Positions 18,082-25,158 of a stretch of DNA of 25,158 bases are shown here, in pieces. The translations under genes were made by a program, and so were the position numbers. This stretch comes from Zychaea mexicana. Taxonomy: Eukaryota; Mucoromycota; Mucoromycetes; Mucorales; Lichtheimiaceae. The stretch is taken from positions 1 through 25,158 of the forward strand of contig NW_026516909.1 in the NCBI RefSeq assembly GCF_025766255.1, given 5' to 3'. The notes under the pieces are model-generated. The model was not told the DNA's origin, made no database searches, and saw only the letters and a program-made list of their open reading frames with translations. How positions within the stretch are numbered: position 1 is the stretch's first letter; each line of letters begins with the position of its first letter.

Positions 18082-18406
18082 CTGAGTATATACACTTATT
18101 AAACTCTCTTACTTTAGGTGTTTGGAATGGTATTAAGATGAATATCTCTACACGTCATTGCACTAGTGCTATGATGCCTTGGCATCTAGTTGCTTATATT
18201 TGGCGTCGAAAAAATAGTAAGGACCTTTAGGGAAATCTATGCCGCTGCCTAAAGGAGGTCGAGCTACAACCTGGACGCTATTTTAAGGGTAGTAAACAAG
18301 ATACAGCAAAGACTAACCCTAGGTCTTTCCTTACAGAGGTTATTCTGGAGGCTGAAGATAAAGGGTCGAATGAGATTTTTTAGTCTCATAGTAGAGAGGA
18401 TGATTA

Positions 18407-18415
18407 CGAGTCAGA
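18407..18415. repeat. MULE target-site duplication, left copy
   Basis: CGAGTCAGA, identical to 21934-21942. Nine base pairs is the usual MULE duplication length. Confidence 0.85.
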
Positions 18416-18421
18416 AGGTGC

Positions 18422-18539
18422 CATAGGGACCGCTGAAATTTCCCTGGCATCAGCCTCGGGTAAATATAGTTCCGGAGTAAATTCCCTGGCATCCTTCAGG
18501 AAAATTGATTACCCGGAAATACCTATACCACCATGCACC
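18422..18539 (+). repeat. MULE left terminal inverted repeat
   Basis: Begins CATAGGGACCGCTGAAATTT and ends near CCATGCACC. It matches the reverse complement of 21810-21927 except at two positions near its inner end. Confidence 0.95.
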
Positions 18540-18615
18540 AATTTTTTTTGCCTTTGTTTTTGTTTGTTATAATTATTTTCATCCTTGTTCCTATTACTAC
18601 TTTCTCGTACACGAA

Positions 18616-21600
18616 ATGAACAGTGACATTACCATTGATATTTTTCCTGGTGGAGCACCGATCAACCCCATTACCGGTGATGCATTTCGTCTTCGTAATC
18701 GCGGCAACACTGGTCATCCACAGATTCGTTCAATTGCGGAAGGCACGTTTGACGAGGAAAGCACTTACGAGTGTACTGATTGTTACCAGGGCAAACCAGG
18801 ACGCCTGTTCAGAGGCGCAACAAAGCCTTTTAGGACTTGCTCCCCTTGCCGCTTTGAGCGAACGCCTCTAGAAATCGTTGCTTTGGACGATATGCTGCAG
18901 TTGGATGAGTTGCATGAGGTTTACCCTGCTCATGCAGATACTGACGGAAGCGAGGTATGTGTAGCTTTGTAATAGACCAATTGTATTCTTTAGATAAGTA
19001 ACCAATATTGTTGCAGATTTATGCATTTCATGGTTATATCTGTATTGAACCGTATATGGAGGCGATGGATCCAGCTGATTTAGTTGAAAGGATATTGGAG
19101 GAAGTGCATCGATGCGACCAATACACATATCTTATTAAAAATATTGGAGATCCAGAGCTCTCGACAAACGTTTCCTTCGGAGCATATTGTCACAGATCCC
19201 AGGAGATACAACAACAGACAGCCAAACATCTCCTTGTACGCATGAACCATAGGCTTCCAGCTTTTGAATGCTATGGTCGCGTAAAAGGCACTATTAAAAA
19301 GGAGCTCGGCTATATCGAACTTAACATTCGACATCCGATTAATCACGATCGAGTGGATTCAGATCGAGAAACAAGACGAAATGCTGTTCCGATGGTTGTA
19401 AGACAATATATAACCGAGCGAGCAACAGAACGGGGTATCGATGCGTCGACTTTGTACGAGGCAGTAAAAACAAGGTATCCTGACATGACGCGGAGCCTCA
19501 CGACCATGCAGGTATATTACTGGTGGTCGGTAGGATTCCAGTCAATGTACCGCTTGCATGATGACCAAATGATATCAACTCGCCTGCTTCTTCGAAGATA
19601 CAACAACATTGGTTTTGTGGAGGTATGTGATATGATAATTACTAACCATCAACCTTCTCTTTGCTTTAAAAGCTAGAGACAGATAGAATCAAACGTAGCA
19701 TATAGAATCTTATACACTTAAATAAAAATTAGATGTTTTGGAGACGAGATGATCATGCTGTTGCTGTTGGATTTATCACTCCATTTTTTGAAAAGTTGGC
19801 ATCATACCAATACGTTGAAGAGTATTACATCGATTCGACGTTCAAAACCAATCGTGCGGGCTGCGAGTTGTTTGGCATCGTAGCAATGACCAATGGCGTT
19901 GGATATCCCATTGGGTATCTGGTCTATACTTCGTTCGAAGGAGCACCAGAACTCACAAGAACCAACACATTGGCAGCATTCTTACGAAGACTAAAAGACT
20001 TCGGGCTAAATCCTGGTTTCGTGTTTTCCGACAAAGACAGATCTCAGATCAATGCCGTTCAGCAAGTCTTTGGCGAGAGTTATTTACGACTCTGCATCTG
20101 GCATATTGCCAAGAGCATAAGCCAAAAGTTAGGCGAGAATAAATCCACAAGTATTCCAACATACAATCTCCTAGCAGCAAGAACCGAGTTTGGCTTTATT
20201 GGTGACGACTTCACCCCATCAATTGGCGGTCGTAGAGGTGTCATATGCAGAAAAGAAGATCGAGATGCTATCATCGATCTCGTAAGAAAGCACTACAACA
20301 GACACCCATTGATACCTAATGGTAGTATCCTATACTTATATATTACTAGCGGATTAAACCTGTCGCTGCTTAAGTTCACGCTCTTGCTTAAATGTTATCG
20401 CTCTACATTTGTTGTAGGTAATCAATACGAAACTGCCAATGAAATCCACCAGAGTGCTGCCAGAGAGGTTTACGAATACTGCCGCGCCAGGCGATTAATT
20501 GACGCTTGGATATATATGTACAAGCATTGGTATACATACAACCAATGGCGTTTGTGGGCGCGTAGCGTTGTTCCAAATCGGATTCCGTATGGCAGAGCCA
20601 ACAACTTTATCGAAGCACACTGGAAGGTTCTTAAATGTAACTACCTGTACAGACATCCTCGTGCTCGCTTGGATATGCTTGTATACGTTATTTGCGACAA
20701 GTACTTTCCAAAAGTAAAAGACAAATTCAATAGCTTGACGGTTGCTGGTAACGAGCCCACCAAATGGGCGTACAACTTTGTTAAACACTGGAATAAGGCG
20801 TATCGTACACCAGAGAACATACAGGCAGATCGACTGTACTTACCTTCTATTGAAAATTGGACCTGTGGCTGCCCGGCTTACCTACAAAACCGGTATCTAA
20901 TCTGCAAGCATCTAGTCCAGCGTTCTAATTACCGACGACTTGCAGCTAGAACATATTTCATCTTGCGACAAACCAGTGTTCCGTTTATTTCGTTTAGACC
21001 GGTATATATATATATATATTAAGAAATCGTAGTGTGCTGTATTTTTTTATGTAGAAGGATAAATAACTCTTTACTGCTTTTAGTACACCAACAACGTTTT
21101 TAGAGACTTGGGATTCGCTAACGACAACGACAATGACAACAGCGATACCACAAATGCCAGCATCATCTACACTACAACTCCTGCTGCTGCTACTATCACT
21201 ACTATCACCACGACCTCGACCCGCAGCTCTGCTACTGCTAATCGCAATATTGCTCCTGTTACTCCTCCTCCTTCCCGACAAAGCATCATCTTTATCAGTG
21301 ATGATGAATCAACAACAGAAAGCGACCTCCTTTCTCTTCAAACTGCAGTTCTTCCAGATAGGGAGCAAGAATCGCGCACTTTTGAAATAGAGATGCAACG
21401 GAGCCAGGAGCGTCGACGACGACTGGTGTTACAACTAGAAGAAGAAGACAGGCGTTTTGATGAAGTTGCTGATTTATACAGAGCTAGCATAAACGAACAG
21501 CAACGCAACCGGTTCAATCAGCAACTATCAGGTGGCCACATCGACGAATACCTCAGTGATGTAGCCCAATTACGCCGCAGACGCACATTGCCCACCACTT

Positions 21601-21635
21601 ACCGCGAAACAAATGCTAACACGCGACATGCATAG
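18616..21635 (+). CDS. MULE transposase with SWIM zinc finger, five exons, intact
   Basis: Mutator-type DDE transposase, 889 aa. Exons are 18616-18954, 19017-19622, 19733-20321, 20418-21001 and 21084-21635. The introns are 62, 110, 96 and 82 nt and all keep the frame. Order of parts: an N-terminal two-CxxC zinc-binding-like pair (Cys 53/56 and 75/78); a middle DNA-binding region; the MULE catalytic domain with Asp 349 (YYIDSTFKTN), Asp 415 (FSDKDRSQI), CIWH at 436-439 and Glu 577 (NNFIEAHWK); and a SWIM finger with Cys 661, Cys 663, Cys 674 and His 676. A Thr-rich linker and a Glu/Arg-rich coiled-coil tail (about 770-860) extend past the usual end. The 96-nt intron between the second Asp and the Glu is stop-free. 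I chose the ATG at 18616 because the frame upstream is hydrophobic and overlaps sequence next to the TIR. Confidence 0.92.
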
Positions 21636-21809
21636 CTATGGTTTCCATCTTTTTTTCCGTATACAATCCCACTTTCCATGATCTCTTTCTTAAACCTTAT
21701 ATTATAGAATATTCTGCTTTTTTCAATTTCTTGTCAAACTTTTCTTAACTTTATTCATCTCTTTTTCTCACCTATAAAATACCTGTTTTTAAAAAAAAAC
21801 GCGAAAAAA

Positions 21810-21927
21810 GGTGCATGGTAGTATTGGTATTTCCGGGTAATCAATTTTCCTGAAGGATGCCAGGGAATTTACTCCGGAACTATATTTACCCGAGGCTGAT
21901 GCCAGGGAAATTTCAGCGGTCCCTATG
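21810..21927 (-). repeat. MULE right terminal inverted repeat
   Basis: Inverted copy of 18422-18539. Both carry a run of about 95 identical bases ending CGGAAATACC. Confidence 0.95.
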
Positions 21928-21933
21928 AACCGC

Positions 21934-21942
21934 CGAGTCAGA
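21934..21942. repeat. MULE target-site duplication, right copy
   Basis: CGAGTCAGA, a perfect match to 18407-18415. Confidence 0.85.
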
Positions 21943-21962
21943 GGACCCCCCTACTAATGAAG
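21943..21962 (+). pseudogene. Merlin-like transposase, short continuation after the MULE
   Basis: With one duplication removed, the Merlin frame reads GAG TCA GAG GAC CCC CCT ACT AAT GAA and then reaches G|GTAATG, a possible splice donor near 21963. Any following exon is not identified with confidence. One acceptor (GGTTAG near 22213) would add about 17 codons before a stop, but this is speculative. Confidence 0.5.
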
Positions 21963-22045
21963 GTAATGATTATCTACTTTATTATTCTTTAATACCTAAG
22001 CTAATATTACTGATACTAACATCAAACTATGTTTATTTATAATAA

Positions 22046-22176
22046 TAAACTGGTCCCTCTGCTTCGCTTCCGGACGATGTGAGCCCCTCCGCTTCGCTGC
22101 GTGTCAGCATCTGTCCTCCAGGGACCAGTTTACTGGGGCTCTGCCCCAGACCCCGGGTGGGGGGTAAAGCCCCCCT
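22046..22176. repeat. GC-rich cluster of three hairpins
   Basis: TAAACTGGTCCCT at 22046-22058 is a perfect inverted partner of 22120-22132. It is followed by CTGGGGC/GCCCCAG (22133-22149) and a G6...C6 stem (22159-22175). The block is far more GC-rich than its AT-rich surroundings. It could be a small hairpin element or a MITE-like insertion in the 3' part of the Merlin region. Short frames crossing it are not convincing as genes. Confidence 0.7.
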
Positions 22177-22785
22177 ACCGCACCGCACGAAAAACCAAAT
22201 GTCAAGTGGTTAGAAAACAGCTTGACATGTGGTGGCAAGCTGTTGGGGTACCAAGGAAAAAACTAACCAGGTTGTATAGACTAAATTTAGTAGATATGCA
22301 CCAACTACCTGATCTGCATTCGAGGTTATCCCATAACAGTAACTAAAAAGCGCGCTAATGCATGAGAGTGCTAAGAGCAATGCTATGGTTTCTGGCTACT
22401 TTGCTTTTAGAAAATAGTTGTTGGGGGGTTACATCCCCACTTTTTTTTTTACAATTTCATCTTACCCTATGTGAACACCCCCTATAAAAATGGCTTCCAG
22501 CAACACTGTCCCCGATTCTATGCAAAATGACGCATCTTACTGCTCCTTCCTTCATGCAGAAGAAAAGCTTGTGTGATATTGTATTCCGTATATGTATCTG
22601 CATTATATATTTTTTTACATGAAGTTTATACACAAGCACAACGCAACAATGCGGCGGACGTATAAACATAATATGTAACACAGTATAAAAAGGATTTCTT
22701 GATCCTAGTAGTAGCAGGAGGAAAGACCCATTCATAAGCGAGTAAGGGACAACAGCGGGGGTCAATTTAAGGAAGAAAATAAAAA
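22177..22785. other. Spacer between the Merlin remnant and the second Tnp2-like gene
   Basis: No firm gene. A short frame after 22215 (LDMWWQAVGVPRKKL, then LVDMHQLPDLHSRL) looks mildly coding-like but has no known domain. GGGGGGTTACATCCCCAC and a T10 run lie near 22425-22450. The 5' end of the Tnp2-type element should lie in this stretch. Confidence 0.4.
22684..22690 (+). promoter_or_regulatory. TATA box of the second Tnp2-like gene
   Basis: TATAAAA lies 102 bp upstream of the ATG at 22786, a spacing like that of the other transposase genes here. Another TATAAAAA at 22483-22490 is further away. Confidence 0.45.
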
Positions 22786-25158
22786 ATGGAATCGTCCCAA
22801 TTTGTTGTTCTTCGTCCTCATTGCATTCCCATCATGGATTATAATCCAGAAAGGGTCGAATGCTTTTGTCCGGAATGTTTCAGAAGCAGCATTTTCGGTT
22901 TTCGCGAGGTTACTCGTATACAAAGAGAGCAGCACACTCAGCGTGCTGTAAATTCGGCTAGAGAAGGAATCTCGCACAACGGTATATTTGTTTCATAGTA
23001 GCGTTCAAAGTGCTGACATTATTTAGTAACCAGACGTTTCATGAACACAGTAAGCGCTCTCATAGCCACTTTTGAAGGCAAACAGCCTTCCTTATCTGAA
23101 GCATCAGATAATATGGATATTGACGAAATGGATATTGGTGATGACGTTTCGAATGAGCCTTCCACTTCCCGTTCTCTTGGTATGTCGAGATAATTGATCG
23201 ATAATAGAAAGAGAGTAAGATAACTTATTGTTGGATGAATAGCTATTCATGATATTGATGCTCCTTCTTCCTCTCCTGGTATGTTGAGATAAGTGATGGG
23301 TAGTGTCAAGGAAGGGATATATGATTTATTGTTGAATGGTTGAACGGTATATAATAGCTGCTGCGAGTCGTCGTTTGTCGTTCTCTGACGAGGACAATGT
23401 CTTTGGAGTGGAGGAAGACAGAGACAGTGTTGGCGGCACCGAACGTTTGCTCGATGCCGAAGATGTTGAATGGGATGTCGAAGCAGACAATGTGAATGAA
23501 GAAGAAACAGCCAGCATTGACGAACAAGGTGTGTGCAATTTTTTTTTTGGAAAACCCATTTTTATTTCACTCATTCAAAGTTTCTCATATCCTTCTAAAG
23601 ATGCTGCTTACCTTCATCCACAAACACCCTTGCTTCCAGGGTATTCTCATCCCTACGTTCTTGTCCTTGTTTTCCTTGTTCTGTTCCAGTTGCACTTCCT
23701 CTCTGAACGAACGTCGAGCACGCTTATTGAGTTTTGTGCAATCCTTCTCGAAGATCTTCCTTTTCCATCTTCTGACCATCTTCCTCTCTCTCTTGCCACA
23801 TTGCGTCGTATCACCGGCATCGCTACCCAAATTGATTCTTTACGACGTTATGTATCATGTCCGACATGCCATAGCATTTACCTTTTGACGCCAGATTGCC
23901 CACGTACATGCACAAATAACGATATCCGTTACAGTCGCCTATGTGGCCGAGCATTGTTCAGATCAGTGGGCAATAGATTGTCGCCAATCAAAGAATTTGC
24001 TTACCAGCCCTTATCTGCGAGTATTGAGCGACTGTTCAAACGACCGGGATTTGAGACGATGATCGAAACATGGCGCGATCGCAGACGTGTCGCAAATACA
24101 TTTTACGACGTTTATGATGGCGACATGTGGCGAGAGTTTGCTGATCGTGCTGGTCGTCGCTTTGCCGCAGAGGTTCGTTCGCTGTTGTTGACGCTCAATG
24201 TTGACTGGTTCGGCCTGTTCACGAATTCGACATACTCATGCGGTGCATTATATTTGACCGTCAATAATCTCCCTCGGTCTGAGCGTTACAAAACGGAGAA
24301 TGTTATACTCATTGGAGTAATGCCAGGTCCGCGAGAGCCAAGCACATCCGACATGAACCACTACTTGCGCCCAATGGTCGATGATTTGCTTGAATGGTAT
24401 GATTGGAAAACAGTTGGAACGAACGAGCATCCAGAGGGAGCACAAGTACGTTTGGCCCTACTACTCAATGCTTGTGACATACCTGCTGCCAGAAAAACCG
24501 GTAGGTTCACTTCCCATGCTAGCACTTGTGCTTGCCATAAATGCGCTCGCCAGTTTTTCGTATTTCCTGGTACAACAGACATCGACTACTCAGGATTCAA
24601 AATGGAGGAATGGGAGCTGCGGACACGCGAAAGCAATCGCCATGACGCCGAACAATGGCGGCAAGCTGACACACTTGCTGCTCGCCGAGAAATCGAACGC
24701 GACACCGGAACTCGATGGTCAGAATTGCACCGCCTTGAATACTTTGACCCTGTTCGCTGTACGATCATTGATCCGATGCATAACCTGTTCCTCGGGACAG
24801 CAAAGCGTATGACAAAGACATGGATCGAGAATGGCGACTTGACGAGGCAGGACCTTCGAGAAATGCAGGTGTTGGCCGACAGCATTGTGCTCCCCCCCGA
24901 CTACGTTTCCTTGAAGCGAAAGATAGAAGCTGGCTTCTCCTTCATGACTGCTGATGATTGGAAATCGTGGTGTATTGTGTACTCGCCATTTGTTTTGCAA
25001 AACCATCTCCCCCGCCACCTCCTTCAACATTGGCTGCAGTTTGTAAATGCCTGTCGACTGCTAGTCAAACCATCAATCACTATGGATGAGATCGAAGAAG
25101 CCAGTACGCTTTTGCTGTCCTTTTGCCGTGGTGTGGAACGCTTGTACGGAGCAGAAAG
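22786..25158 (+). CDS. Tnp2-like (CACTA/EnSpm-type) transposase, intact as far as seen, runs off the window
   Basis: Transposase of the Tnp2 family (Pfam Transposase_21 type); 704 aa are visible and the C-terminus is missing. Exons are 22786-22981, 23027-23179, 23243-23278, 23358-23528 and 23601 to the window edge. The introns (45, 63, 79 and 72 nt) all keep the frame. Parts in order: a Cys-rich start (CFCPECFRSS, 26-35); an acidic, Ser-rich linker with repeated Asp-Met-Asp (about 85-180); a second Cys cluster (SCPTCHSIYLLTPDCPRTC, from 271); then the nuclease region with DVYDGDMW, Asp 387 (LNVDWFGLF), the ENVILIGVMPGP strand, CDIPAARKTGRF, a CACHKC knuckle (495-500) and Asp 576 (IIDPMHNLFLGT). 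No stop or frameshift occurs over the last 519 codons. The equivalent region in the minus-strand copy is broken. Confidence 0.9.

Larger units (their letters stand above)
16983..18415 (+). pseudogene. Merlin/ISXO2-like (IS1595-type) transposase, broken by stops and a MULE
   Basis: DDE transposase of the Merlin superfamily, related to bacterial IS1016/IS1595. Exons are 16983-17098, 17168-17520, 17592-17813, 17881-18021 and 18118 onward. The introns are 69, 71, 67 and 96 nt, and all junctions keep the frame. An N-terminal part with a Cys-containing segment (KEKFCGDGHL, then WSCTKRRTC) precedes the nuclease core: Asp 171 (IDESKFGK), Asp 237 (VMVDCWKGY), VNHSKHF, and Glu 277 (NTIEGVWNG). TAG at 18228-18230 follows residue 314, and TAG at 18381-18383 follows later. 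The frame between and after them is open, so these are probably single-base nonsense changes, plausibly from Trp. The frame runs into the MULE target site and resumes at 21943. Confidence 0.82.
18416..21933 (+). mobile_element. MULE (Mutator-like) transposon, complete, 3518 bp
   Basis: Long terminal inverted repeats (18422-18539 and 21810-21927, 118 bp with two mismatches) plus six less conserved outermost bases at each end. It is flanked by a perfect 9-bp duplication CGAGTCAGA. It contains one intact five-exon MULE transposase. It was inserted into the 3' part of the Merlin-like gene, whose frame resumes after the right copy (GAG GAC CCC CCT). This could be an autonomous, fairly recent insertion. 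Confidence 0.9.

Noticed and set aside
5661..18383. Reassignment of TAG as a sense codon, because most internal stops are TAG
   Set aside because: Intact genes here have no internal TAG, TAA also appears as a premature stop, and one TAG aligns with TGG in the sister copy. Nonsense mutation explains this better.
22101..22346. 81-aa frame through the GC-rich hairpin block
   Set aside because: The first part translates hairpin sequence; only the latter part is mildly coding-like and no domain is recognised.
23496..23888. Plus-strand 130-aa hydrophobic frame
   Set aside because: It is out of frame with the Tnp2-like exon that covers the same bases and continues to the window edge with family motifs.

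Overview
This window is eukaryotic: genes are split by short GT...AG introns (about 45-130 nt, often GTATGT or GTAAGT at the 5' end) and TATA boxes lie about 90-100 bp before several starts. Nearly every recognisable gene is a DNA-transposon transposase. The mix (a Crypton recombinase with a GCR1_C-like tail, plus hAT, PIF/Harbinger, MULE, Merlin/IS1595-like and Tnp2-like genes) and the AT-rich spacers suggest a filamentous fungus, perhaps an early-diverging (Mucoromycota-like) one. The lineage is an inference; no clear housekeeping gene, rRNA or functional tRNA is present to confirm it.

Layout. 50-2421 (- strand): a three-exon Crypton tyrosine-recombinase gene. 2422-5156: AT-rich DNA with two apparently identical 188-bp direct repeats, small tandem arrays and a hairpin-rich patch. 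5157-6308 (+): a four-exon coiled-coil gene of unknown function, broken by two TAG codons. 6519-15910: a three-level transposon nest. A decayed Tnp2-like gene (- strand) was split by a PIF/Harbinger element (6697-14147, 31-bp TIRs, AAT repeat on both sides). That element's transposase was in turn split by a hAT element (8197-12480, 8-bp TSD TTTATGCC). At both junctions, removing the insert and one target copy restores an open frame. 16400-22350: a tRNA-like sequence, a 49-nt tandem array, and a decayed Merlin/ISXO2-like transposase interrupted by a MULE (18416-21933, 118-bp inner TIRs, 9-bp TSD CGAGTCAGA). 22786-25158 (+, runs off the window): a second, uninterrupted copy of the Tnp2-like transposase.

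How it fits together. The inserts (hAT, MULE) have intact multi-exon transposases. The elements they entered (Harbinger, Merlin, the - strand Tnp2 copy) carry premature stops. The nesting order therefore agrees with the decay. Each premature stop could have come from a C-to-T change in a CpA context on one strand (CAG to TAG, CAA to TAA, TGG to TAG), which hints at a directed or biased mutational process. No new cellular system is evident. The notable content is the datable nest, the candidate autonomous hAT and MULE elements, and the unidentified gene at 5157-6308.
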